48,034 nucleotides of DNA from an uncultured Nitrospira sp. GTDB lineage: Bacteria; Nitrospirota; Nitrospiria; Nitrospirales; Nitrospiraceae. The notes under the pieces were generated by a model, which was not told the DNA's origin, did not search any database, and saw only the letters and a list, made by a program, of their open reading frames with translations. The DNA lies in the NCBI GenBank assembly GCA_902500755.1, contig CABVRV010000021.1:1-48034 (forward strand). Direction: 5' to 3'. Of the stretch, positions 6,710 through 15,131 are shown one piece after another (position 1 is the stretch's first letter; each line of letters starts with the position of its first letter). A program made the translations under genes and the position numbers.

Positions 6710-8794
6710 ATGGACAATTCTTCCCAAGGTCACGTCATACGACGCGTGATGGTGGGCACAGATCGTTCCAAAACAGCCGATCAAGCTGTTCGCTGGGCCG
6801 CCCAATTTGCCGAACGCTACGGCGCAGAGCTGTTCGTGGTCCAGGTCATCCTGTTGCAACACCCATCCAGTACGGAATTTGGCGCCGCTGAGCAGACCAG
6901 GGCCGCTGCCGCTAAGGATGAGCTTGCGCATGTCGTGAAGCACATCGCCGGAGAGCGAGGACACGCGCTCGTCGTCATTGATTCCGACCCAGCCTTGGCC
7001 ATCGTACGCGCCGCTGAGCAAGAAACCATTGATGTCCTGGTGGTCGGGAATTCGGGCATGGCGGGACGAAAGGAGTTCTTGCTGGGTAACGTTCCGAACC
7101 GCATCAGTCACAATTCCCATTGCACCGTCATTATTGTGAATACCCTGCCCTCTGCCGGTGAGCAGGTCGCTCAATCGGTGCGAGTGGTTCAGCCGCAGGG
7201 CGAACCTCACACGCCTGAGCCGCATCTGGCTGGAAGAGCCATGTATATCGCGACGGTCATGGCGAAGCATGGCCTCAAAGAGCTGTTTAGTCAGCCCGAT
7301 CAATCGGATGTTGCCATGCGCCGTCAGCAGGCCAAGCGCTTACGCGCGGCGCTGGAAGAGCTGGGCCCGACCTTCTCCAAGCTCGGACAAGTCTTGTCGA
7401 CCCGTCCGGATCTCCTTCCTGTGGAATATATCGAAGAACTCGCTCTGTTACAGAGTCGCGTTCCTCCTATGCCGGAGAGCGAGGTCGTTCGGGTCGCTGA
7501 GCAAGAGTTGAAGGTGCCGTGGGAGGACGTCTTCGAGTCCATCGACCCTAAACCGCTCGCTGCCGGGACCATCGCGCAAGTCCACCGGGCCACACTCGAA
7601 ACCGGTGACCGAGTGGTCATCAAAGTGCAACGGCCTACCGCCCGAGCCGACATCGAACAGGATCTTGCCCTGCTCGAGATATTCGCCCAGAAAGTGGGGC
7701 AACGTCAGGCCCTTAGCCAAGTGGTGAATATGGAGGCGGTGTTCAAACACCTCTCCACGTCGCTCCACCGGGAACTCGACTTTCGTCAGGAAATTGAAAA
7801 TATCGGGCGGATGCAAACCGTGCTGACAGACTATGACCGGCTGGCGGTTCCCTCCGTGCATCAGGATCTATCGACATCCCGCTTAATGGTGATGGAGGAG
7901 ATCCAAGGGGTTCCGATCTCACAGGCGCCCGAAGGTCCGGAGCGTATCGAAGCCGCCCGTCAGCTGTTGGAAAGTTACTACAAACAAATCATGGTCGACG
8001 GCTTCTTCCATGCCGATCCTCACCCGGGCAATCTCATGTGGTGGAACGATCGCATCTACCTCCTCGATTTTGGAATGGTCGGTGCCCTCGATGCCAACGT
8101 ACGGGAACATCTCTTGTTGTTGCTGATGGCGCTGTGGAAGGAAGATGTGGCGTTTCTCAGCGATGTCACGCTGATGATGACGGGTTCGGTCGGCCGCAAT
8201 GATCTGGATATCCCACGGTTTCAAAGCGAAATCGGCGAAGTGATGGCGAAGTACCGCAAGGCGGCTCTCGCCGAGATGCAGATCGGACCGCTGCTGCAGG
8301 AGATGAGCGCGATCGCGTTTCGACACGGCGTGCCGATGCCGGCGTCGCTGACGCTCGCCGCCAAGGCGTTGGCGCAAGTCCAACTGGCGACGGCGGCTCT
8401 CGATCCGAAACTTGACCCCTATGATGTCGCGGGCAAGTTTTTGATGCGTGTCATGATCAAGCGCATGGGGGCCTCGCTCGATCCCAAAGCGCTTGTCTAT
8501 CAGCTGCAGAAGTTCAAAGTACGAGCCGAGCGGATGACCGAAGCCATCGAACATCTGATCGGCGCTCGCCCTGGGCAGAAGCTGGTCGTGAATTTCCAGG
8601 CCAATTCGCTCGAGGAGATGGTTCGCCGGACGGGACGGCGCCTTGCCCTGGGCTCAGCGGCCGCGGCAAGTATCCTCTCCAGCGGACTTACGGCCATGTC
8701 AGGAACAGTCGCGGATTGGATACCGGTCACGTTCGGGATGGTCGCCGGACTGCTGACTCTTGGATTGGTCCTCGATCTCATACGAGGGCGTTGA
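6710..8794 (+). CDS. Universal stress protein fused to UbiB/AarF (ABC1) atypical kinase
   Basis: A 694-residue two-part protein. Residues about 10-146 form a UspA domain (RRVMVGTDRSKTADQAVRWA opening, GNSGMAGRKEFLLGN nucleotide loop). Residues about 180-640 are an ABC1/UbiB kinase-like domain: KxGQ signature FSKLGQVLSTRPDLLP (K224, Q227), Ala-rich loop AAGTIAQVH, VIK lysine near 305, HADPHPGN near 434-441 and metal-binding DFG near 453. The C terminus holds one or two hydrophobic segments (from about 640 on) that would anchor it in the membrane. UbiB proteins are ATPases needed for quinone biosynthesis or lipid transport; they normally lack a Usp part. ATG 6710 is preferred because GAGGA lies 4 nt upstream, whereas ATG 6695 has no ribosome binding site. 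Confidence 0.9.
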   Translation: MDNSSQGHVIRRVMVGTDRSKTADQAVRWAAQFAERYGAELFVVQVILLQHPSSTEFGAAEQTRAAAAKDELAHVVKHIAGERGHALVVIDSDPALAIVRAAEQETIDVLVVGNSGMAGRKEFLLGNVPNRISHNSHCTVIIVNTLPSAGEQVAQSVRVVQPQGEPHTPEPHLAGRAMYIATVMAKHGLKELFSQPDQSDVAMRRQQAKRLRAALEELGPTFSKLGQVLSTRPDLLPVEYIEELALLQSRVPPMPESEVVRVAEQELKVPWEDVFESIDPKPLAAGTIAQVHRATLETGDRVVIKVQRPTARADIEQDLALLEIFAQKVGQRQALSQVVNMEAVFKHLSTSLHRELDFRQEIENIGRMQTVLTDYDRLAVPSVHQDLSTSRLMVMEEIQGVPISQAPEGPERIEAARQLLESYYKQIMVDGFFHADPHPGNLMWWNDRIYLLDFGMVGALDANVREHLLLLLMALWKEDVAFLSDVTLMMTGSVGRNDLDIPRFQSEIGEVMAKYRKAALAEMQIGPLLQEMSAIAFRHGVPMPASLTLAAKALAQVQLATAALDPKLDPYDVAGKFLMRVMIKRMGASLDPKALVYQLQKFKVRAERMTEAIEHLIGARPGQKLVVNFQANSLEEMVRRTGRRLALGSAAAASILSSGLTAMSGTVADWIPVTFGMVAGLLTLGLVLDLIRGR

Positions 8795-9083
8795 AACCGA
8801 GTCGTTCGGTCAGCGGTGGGTGAGTATCAAGGTCTGGTTTCGCTGCGCTGGATCGAGCGTAGGACGGCTCTCTCGAGTACGTAGGCGATCACCGACATTC
8901 CGATCGAGATGAGACGGTATTCGATGTGTCGGATCATGGTCCGATGACCGGTCTTTGTTGGAGAAGAATCGCTGATCATATCGATAGTATCCATCAACGA
9001 GTCACAGGTTGCAAGAGGTCGGGACCTCAAGTCTTGCGATTCATCGCTCGCGGGGTGAATGTTCATTATGGACCCTATTCGTC
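8795..9083. other. Intergenic stretch with a doubtful minus-strand membrane ORF
   Basis: No clear gene lies here. On the minus strand 8827-8937 could encode a 36-residue peptide with a hydrophobic stretch (LISIGMSVIAYVLERAVL), but no ribosome binding site precedes any of its possible starts. A weak 5-bp stem (ACCGA/TCGGT) follows the stop of the kinase gene. The promoter of the cyclase gene should lie in this stretch, but I cannot assign it. Confidence 0.3.
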
Positions 9084-12000
9084 ATGGATGATCGCGTGTC
9101 AGCATGGCTGGAGAGCCTCGGCCTCGATGGCTATCGAGAAGTGTTTCAGCAGAATGCCATCACGTGGGACATTTTGCCCGAACTGAATGACGGGGATTTG
9201 GCAACGCTAGGCGTGTTGCTGGGGCATCGAAAAAAACTTTTGCGCGCCATCGCCCAACTGTCACAAACGGATGGCCGCGATGGCCCTGAGCCTCTCCCCA
9301 CTCCAATTGATCCGCAGGTCACATCGCTCCCTTCCGGCCGAGACCAGGCGGAGCGTCGCCAATTGACCGTCATGTTTTGTGACCTGGTGGGCTCGACGGC
9401 GCTGGCTCGCCGGTTGGACCCTGAAGATCTCCAGACGGCCATCCGTCGTTTTCTCGATACCTGTAGTGAAGCAATCGGTCGATTCAACGGCTATATCGCA
9501 AAATACATGGGCGACGGACTCTTGGTGTATTTTGGATATCCTCATGCCCATGAGCACGATGCGGAACGCGCGGTGCATGCCGGACTGGCCGTGCTGGAGC
9601 TGGTGAAGGCCCTTCCCCGCGAGCATTTCTTGCATCAGGAATTTGAAATCGCGGCGCGAATCGGGGTCGCGACCGGTCCCGTCATCGTGGGCGAACTCAT
9701 CGGACAGGAGACCGCCACGGAACGGTCGGTGTTCGGTGAAACTCCGAATCTGGCCGCCCGTCTCCAGGGACTGGCAGCACCGAATCAATTGATCGTTGAT
9801 TCGGCGACGAAGCGTCTTATCGGGGGCGAGTTCGAGTGTGCCGATCAGAGCACGGTTTCTCTCAAGGGGTTCGAGACGCCGGTCCAGGTCTGGCAAGTTC
9901 TGGGCGGCAAGTTCTCTGCCAGCCGGTTCGAGTCGTATCGAGCCGGACGATTAATTCAGTTCATAGGCCGAGAGCATGAAACCGCGTTGCTGTTAGGTCG
10001 CTGGCGCGAAGCGGTGGAGGGTGAAGGACAGGTCGTCCTTCTCTGCGGTGAAGCCGGTATCGGCAAATCTCGACTGGTTCGACATCTGCGAGACCGACTG
10101 ACCGGGGTCCATTACGAGGCGGTCCAATCTCAGTGCTCACCCCACCATACCAATACGGTGCTCTATCCCGTGATTACCTATCTGCGGCAGGCAGCGGGAC
10201 TGGCCGGTGAGGACAGCGTCTCGACGCAACGGCACAAGCTTGATGCTCTGATGGCCGACAGCGGACTCAACGACCGCGTCACGGTTGCCTTGTTGGCGGA
10301 TTTGTTGTCGATTCGAGGAGATGAGCAGGACCAGCCGGCGAACGTGTCGCCCGACAAACGCAAGGACATGACCCTGGAAGCGCTCGTGCAGTATGTGCAA
10401 CGGCTGGCGGATCACTCCCCGGTATTGCTCATCGTGGAGGACGCTCATTGGCTTGATCCGACCACGCTGGGCCTCATGACGCGCGTCATCGATCGGATCA
10501 GGCAGATGCGTGTGTTGATGCTGATCGCCTTTCGGCCCGACTTCAAGCCGGTGTGGGCGGAATACAGTCACGTCACGTTTCTGACATTGAACCGGCTTCC
10601 GCGCCGGCAGAGCGCCGAGCTGATTGCGACGATGACCGGAGGAAAGATGCTTCCGCCAGAGGTGCAGCAGACGATTCTGGAGAAGACCGATGGGGTGCCG
10701 TTGTATCTCGAGGAGCTGACCCAAAACCTATTGGAATCCGGACTGCTGACTGAGGAGAATAATTCTTTCAGCTTGAAGGCCCCGTTACAAGACTTGTCCA
10801 TTCCAGACAGTCTGCAAGCGTTGCTCATGGAGCGGGTGGATCGATTAGGGCCGATCAAGGAAATTGTTCAGGTCGGGGCGGCAATCGGCCGAGAATTCAC
10901 CTATGAGCTGCTCCGAGCCATCGTCGATGTGACGGAACCCCAGTTGAACAACGCCCTCCATCTGTTTGTCTCTTCAGGGCTCATTCTGCAGGAGGGTGAA
11001 CGATCGCTTTCGCGCTATCGTTTTAAGCAGACGCTCGTCCAGGAAGCGGCCTACAACACGCTCCCCAAGAAGTCTCGCCGGCTCCTCCATGCCCGCATTG
11101 CTCAAACACTGGAAGAGCAATTCGCCGAACGCGTGCAGTTGGAACCGGAACTCCTGGCTTACCACTTTGAACAGGCAGGCGTAACCCGTCCGGCCATCAC
11201 GTATTGGCATCTTGCAGCCCGACGAGACACGGATCGGTCAGCCAATGTCGAAGCACTGAACCATTTCAATCGCGCATTGACGTTGGTGAAAGATGTGCCC
11301 GCAGGTACGGAGCGTGATGCATTGGAATTGGAGCTCCTCATCGCGCGAGGAGCCCCTATGGTGACGGTGAAGGGATATGCCTCCGAGGAGATCAAGCGTA
11401 ATTACCTCAGGGCCAAGGAACTCTCCACGGAGAAGAGCGACTCCGAACAACACTTTCTCTCAGTGTGGGGGCTGTGGGTCTTCCATCTGGTCAGGGGGCC
11501 TCTCGTAACCGCGTGCGACCTGGCTGAACAACTCTTGTCCCTGGCAAAAAATGAGCAACACCCGGATTTGCTGATTCGCGCTCACGAGAGTGTCGGCTCG
11601 ACCTATTTCTTCCTTGGGCGGTTCGATGAAGCCAAAGCCTATTTGCTCGCCGCTAAGTCCCTATATGATCCTGCTCGGCATCGCTCACAGGCTCTACCCT
11701 ATACTCAGGATCCCGGCATCACGGCGAGAATCATGCTCGCCAGAGCGCTATGGATATTGGGCGAGGTCGATCAGGTCGAAGCGCTATCGCGGGAGGCCAT
11801 CGGGATGGCAAGAGAGTTGGAACACCCATTCACGCTGGCGTTCACCCTGACGACTGTGGCCTGGACCTATTCCACACTCCGAGACACAGAGAAGACCCTA
11901 AATCTCAGCGAAGAAGCCATCGCGCTGTCCACAAAATACTCGTTTGAAGTGCCTTTAGCGTGGGCCACATCCATGCAAGGCTGGGCTATGGCTGAAAAGG

Positions 12001-12479
12001 GAGAAGAAGAGGGGCTCGGAAGGTTGGTGAACGGACTCTCGGCTACGCGAGCAACCAGAGCGAGCCTCAATAATACCTATACCTTGGCGTTGCTGGCAGG
12101 CGTGTATTTACGGAAGAAGCAGATTGAGGAAGGTTTGAATGTCATTAAGGAAGCACAAGAACTCACGGTGACTCAGGGAGAACGGTGCTGGCAAGCGGAA
12201 CTGTTTCGACTGAACGGCGAACTGCTGTTGGAACAATCCGAGCCGGCCGTCTCTGCTGCAGAACAGTGTTTTACTGAAGCCCTGAAGGTCGCACAGGATC
12301 AACGTGCAAGCATGCTTGAACTTCGAGCCGCCGTGAGTATGGCCAGACTCTTGAGAAAACTGAACCGGCTGGATGCCGCGAAACTGGTCTTGCATTCCGT
12401 CTGCTCCCGGTTTCAGAAGCGGGTTGCCAATCCTGACTTGATTGAGGCTCGGAACATTCTTGAGCAGCTTAATGTGTGA
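9084..12479 (+). CDS. SAM domain, class III nucleotidyl cyclase, AAA ATPase and TPR signalling protein
   Basis: An 1131-residue multidomain protein. A SAM-like helical domain occupies residues about 3-56 (VSAWLESLGLDGYREVF). A class III adenylyl/guanylyl cyclase domain spans about 90-275 with metal-binding D100 (MFCDLVGST) and D144 (KYMGDG), and N222/R226 in NLAARLQ. A STAND-type AAA ATPase follows, with Walker A GEAGIGKS at 322-329 and Walker B LLIVEDAHWLD. The C-terminal third is made of TPR-like helical repeats. This order is common in bacterial cyclase/ATPase proteins thought to couple ligand or partner binding to cyclic nucleotide production. Both metal Asp are present, so the cyclase may be active. 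The frame is open back to TTG 9009, but the SAM domain starts at ATG 9084; neither has a strong ribosome binding site. Confidence 0.9.
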   Translation: MDDRVSAWLESLGLDGYREVFQQNAITWDILPELNDGDLATLGVLLGHRKKLLRAIAQLSQTDGRDGPEPLPTPIDPQVTSLPSGRDQAERRQLTVMFCDLVGSTALARRLDPEDLQTAIRRFLDTCSEAIGRFNGYIAKYMGDGLLVYFGYPHAHEHDAERAVHAGLAVLELVKALPREHFLHQEFEIAARIGVATGPVIVGELIGQETATERSVFGETPNLAARLQGLAAPNQLIVDSATKRLIGGEFECADQSTVSLKGFETPVQVWQVLGGKFSASRFESYRAGRLIQFIGREHETALLLGRWREAVEGEGQVVLLCGEAGIGKSRLVRHLRDRLTGVHYEAVQSQCSPHHTNTVLYPVITYLRQAAGLAGEDSVSTQRHKLDALMADSGLNDRVTVALLADLLSIRGDEQDQPANVSPDKRKDMTLEALVQYVQRLADHSPVLLIVEDAHWLDPTTLGLMTRVIDRIRQMRVLMLIAFRPDFKPVWAEYSHVTFLTLNRLPRRQSAELIATMTGGKMLPPEVQQTILEKTDGVPLYLEELTQNLLESGLLTEENNSFSLKAPLQDLSIPDSLQALLMERVDRLGPIKEIVQVGAAIGREFTYELLRAIVDVTEPQLNNALHLFVSSGLILQEGERSLSRYRFKQTLVQEAAYNTLPKKSRRLLHARIAQTLEEQFAERVQLEPELLAYHFEQAGVTRPAITYWHLAARRDTDRSANVEALNHFNRALTLVKDVPAGTERDALELELLIARGAPMVTVKGYASEEIKRNYLRAKELSTEKSDSEQHFLSVWGLWVFHLVRGPLVTACDLAEQLLSLAKNEQHPDLLIRAHESVGSTYFFLGRFDEAKAYLLAAKSLYDPARHRSQALPYTQDPGITARIMLARALWILGEVDQVEALSREAIGMARELEHPFTLAFTLTTVAWTYSTLRDTEKTLNLSEEAIALSTKYSFEVPLAWATSMQGWAMAEKGEEEGLGRLVNGLSATRATRASLNNTYTLALLAGVYLRKKQIEEGLNVIKEAQELTVTQGERCWQAELFRLNGELLLEQSEPAVSAAEQCFTEALKVAQDQRASMLELRAAVSMARLLRKLNRLDAAKLVLHSVCSRFQKRVANPDLIEARNILEQLNV

Positions 12480-12527
12480 GACCGATCTTACCCTGTTCTC
12501 AAAAGTTGTTGTGTCGATGAGTGAGCT

Positions 12528-13283
12528 ATGCAGCTGACCATTCTTGGGTCCGGGACCAATGTGCACCCGAGCCGTGCCGCCGCCGGCTATCTGGTGCGCA
12601 CGGATCACGATATTCTGCTGGATTTTGGCCCGCGCACCTTGATGAACCTCATCAAAACCGGCGTGGATCGAAATCAGATCAATCATATTCTTTTCTCCCA
12701 TTTTCACGCGGACCATTTTTCAGATTTCATCACCTTTTTCTTCGACGCGGTGATCTTCACCAAGTATCAAGACGGGAAACGGCCGCCGCTCACCATCATC
12801 GGTCCGCCGGGGACAAAAAGTCTCTTCAAGGCTCTGTTCGCTACGCTCCCAGGCTTTAGCCGCGCGCCATTCGGCGTGACGTTGAAGGAAGTCGATGACC
12901 GCCCATTCTGGATCGGCAGGACGAAAATTCTTCCACGAAGGGTAACCCACAGTCCACGCCTGCATTGTTTAGGGTACAGGCTGGAGTACGGTGGAAAGGC
13001 GCTCGCCTATTCAGGAGACTCACAATACTGCACCAGCCTCGTGCGTCTCTGCGGGGATGTCGATCTTGCGGTTCTGGATTGTTCGTTCCCAGCCAATCGA
13101 CCAGGCCCTGTGCATTTGCATGCCGGACAATGTGGCCAGGTTGCTCAGGAGGCCTCAGTCGGCCGGCTCGTACTATCCCATTTCTATCCCATTGCGGATC
13201 AGGAGGATGTGAAAGCGCAAGCGGGGCAACAATATGAAGGAAAGATCTCGAAGGGAAAGGATGGGATGACGATACGGCTTTAG
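12528..13283 (+). CDS. MBL-fold metallo-hydrolase, RNase Z-like group
   Basis: A 251-residue metallo-beta-lactamase-fold protein. The metal-binding motif is complete: H58, H60, D62 and H63 in SHFHADH, with later ligand candidates in RVTHSPRL, SGDSQYC and VLSHFYP. The N terminus MQLTILGSGT is typical of the RNase Z/phosphodiesterase-like branch. It lacks a clear RNase Z exosite arm, so a tRNA-processing role is not supported. Substrate unknown; cyclic nucleotide or phosphodiester hydrolysis is possible, and the cyclase gene immediately upstream makes this thought tempting but unproven. It starts 48 bases after the cyclase stop. Confidence 0.85.
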   Translation: MQLTILGSGTNVHPSRAAAGYLVRTDHDILLDFGPRTLMNLIKTGVDRNQINHILFSHFHADHFSDFITFFFDAVIFTKYQDGKRPPLTIIGPPGTKSLFKALFATLPGFSRAPFGVTLKEVDDRPFWIGRTKILPRRVTHSPRLHCLGYRLEYGGKALAYSGDSQYCTSLVRLCGDVDLAVLDCSFPANRPGPVHLHAGQCGQVAQEASVGRLVLSHFYPIADQEDVKAQAGQQYEGKISKGKDGMTIRL

Positions 13284-13384
13284 CAGGCGATCCACAACGC
13301 AATTGATAGAGCCGTTCTTGTGGTGCCTTTGAATCCCTTTGGGCAAAGGGGAGTTGAACAAAGCCAGCACTGAAGGAGCATTTC

Positions 13385-14491
13385 ATGCCGGATGCGGAAT
13401 GGACCGATGTTGGAAGCGTTGAAGAACTGAAGTTGAAGCCGTTACAAGAAATCTCTGCTGGAAAAACGACCATTGCACTCTCCCATAAGGATGGCTCGTT
13501 CGCCGCGATCTCCGGAGTCTGCAATCACGTCGGTGGTCCGTTGGGCCAGGGCCGGATCGACGGTGACTATGTCGTCTGTCCCTGGCACTACTGGAAGTTT
13601 CATCATCGAACCGGTCATGGAGAATCTGGATATGAGCAAGACCAGGTTCCGACCTACTCGACAAAAGTGGAGGACGGCCGGGTGTATGTCGATCTTTCCT
13701 CTGCCACGAAACGCAAGAAGCAGGCTCACAAACCGCATCCTTTGGCTCGTCCGGTGATCCGCCAGGCAGGACCAGTCCGCGTCGTGGGTATCTCGACCAC
13801 GGCGATGACGCTCGACCATCCGCGCTTCAGCGGATCGGATGCATTGCTTGAAGCGGCGTTAGACCATGCACGGGATACGCTACAACTTGATACCCAGTAC
13901 ATCAAGTTGCGGGACCTGAATTTTCGCCCCTGCGAAGGCTATTATTCCAAATCGGCGAAAGCCTGTACCTGGCCCTGTTCGATCACGCAAATGGACCCCA
14001 CGGATCAGCTCGATCGCGTGTACGAAGCGATCGTGCATTGGGCCGATGTGATCCTGATTGCCACGCCGATCCGGTGGGGCAACGCCAGCAGCCTGTATTA
14101 CAAGATGATTGAGCGAATGAACTGCATCCAAAACCAGGAGACCATCGCCAACAAGCACCTGCTCAAGAATAAAGTGGCAGCATTTATCATCATGGGCGGG
14201 CAGGACAATGTGCAGGGGGTGGCAGGCCAGCTGATGACATTTTTCTCAGAGGTCGGCTGTCAATTTCCGCAGTTTCCCTTCATTGCCCACTCGAGAGGCT
14301 GGAGCGCCGAGGACATGGAGCGGAACGTTCTCGAGGTTCAGAACAGCCGAGAGCTCCGTGAGGGAGCGCAGGAACTTGTCGCACGTGCCGCAGACATGGC
14401 GAAGCTGATGGTCTGCGGCCAGCTGCCTGAGCACCCGCTTGCGCGGGGCGGGCGCAAAGCGCATCAGCTCGATAGCGAGCCGACCGGATAA
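13385..14491 (+). CDS. Fusion of Rieske [2Fe-2S] ferredoxin and NADPH-dependent FMN reductase domain
   Basis: Residues about 5-105 form a Rieske domain with ligands C46, H48, C65 and H68 (CNHVGG and CPWHYW). Residues from about 130 to 345 are a flavodoxin-like NAD(P)H:FMN reductase domain, beginning VRVVGIST and containing TPIRWGNASSLYYKMIER. Three cysteines in the loop (C183, C194, C198) recall the cysteine cluster of iron-sulfur flavoproteins but the spacing differs from CxxCxxC. The combination suggests an internal electron path between NAD(P)H, flavin and the Rieske centre; substrate unknown. AAGGAG at 13373-13378 fixes the start. The gene heads a compact group with the 140-aa protein and the VOC fragment. 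Confidence 0.88.
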   Translation: MPDAEWTDVGSVEELKLKPLQEISAGKTTIALSHKDGSFAAISGVCNHVGGPLGQGRIDGDYVVCPWHYWKFHHRTGHGESGYEQDQVPTYSTKVEDGRVYVDLSSATKRKKQAHKPHPLARPVIRQAGPVRVVGISTTAMTLDHPRFSGSDALLEAALDHARDTLQLDTQYIKLRDLNFRPCEGYYSKSAKACTWPCSITQMDPTDQLDRVYEAIVHWADVILIATPIRWGNASSLYYKMIERMNCIQNQETIANKHLLKNKVAAFIIMGGQDNVQGVAGQLMTFFSEVGCQFPQFPFIAHSRGWSAEDMERNVLEVQNSRELREGAQELVARAADMAKLMVCGQLPEHPLARGGRKAHQLDSEPTG

Positions 14492-14506
14492 CGAGGAGGT
14501 GCCGCC

Positions 14507-14929
14507 ATGCCGGAACCAAAGAGTCGAGACGTCTCTCTGGACAATCTTTTTCCTGCGCTGCTTCGTCTGCACAAAGCCTTGTTGGACGACGAACGGGTAT
14601 CCTATGAGCGTGTGCACGGACGTATTCCAACCAATGGAGCGTTCTTGCAACTTGCGTTGAACGATGCCTGGTTTGCCTGGTTGCGTCCGCTTTCTCAATT
14701 AATCGCCAAGCTTGATGAACTCAGCGAATCGAATGACCCCTCACCTCGCGAGACAATCCCCGCTCTGCTGGCGTCTGTGCAGACGCTCCTGATACCAACG
14801 GAAGAGGGTGAGGGGTTTGGTCGGCAATATCACGATGCGCTGCAGCGAAACCCTGATGTCGTGTTGGCGCATGCGGGCGTCAGAACCATACTCATGCAGT
14901 CTCTTCCTCACAAGGGGCAAGTCAGATGA
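14507..14929 (+). CDS. Conserved-looking protein of unknown function
   Basis: A 140-residue, largely helical protein without signal peptide or membrane segment. I do not recognise a named family. Distinct features are LFPALLRLHKALLDDE near the N terminus and the aromatic ALNDAWFAWLRPLSQL stretch in the middle. The start is well defined by ACGAGGAGGTGCCGCC before ATG. It lies 15 bases after the Rieske/flavin reductase fusion and overlaps the next frame by 4 bases (ATGA), so translational coupling is likely and a role with the fusion is plausible. Confidence 0.75.
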   Translation: MPEPKSRDVSLDNLFPALLRLHKALLDDERVSYERVHGRIPTNGAFLQLALNDAWFAWLRPLSQLIAKLDELSESNDPSPRETIPALLASVQTLLIPTEEGEGFGRQYHDALQRNPDVVLAHAGVRTILMQSLPHKGQVR

Positions 14930-15120
14930 GAGTCCAATACCTTGGCCACGTTGTGTTCTATGTGAAGGATCTGGAACGATCGCTCGGCTTCTATCAAGAC
15001 CTACTAGGATTTAAAGAAGTCGGGCGGATCTTCAACGGGGCAGCTTCTGCACTGACATCCGGCCGGACGCATCACGAATTGCTGTTAATCCAAGTCGGTG
15101 ATGCGCCAGGTCCTTCCTAA
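14926..15120 (+). pseudogene. N-terminal half of a VOC (glyoxalase-like) protein, truncated
   Basis: The 64-residue frame reads as the first beta-alpha-beta-beta-beta module of a VOC protein: LGHVVFYVKDLERSLGFYQ, LLGFKEVGRIF and THHELLLIQVGDAPGP. Family members normally continue for another 65-70 residues with the second module and a DPDGNxVELY end; here a TAA stop follows at once and no continuation is visible in any frame before the HAD gene. It still has a coupled start (ATGA overlap). Either a short half-VOC protein that dimerises or, more likely, a truncated gene. The C-terminal piece of a similar protein lies at 903-1076. Confidence 0.7.
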
Positions 15121-15131
15121 ATTGTAACCCT

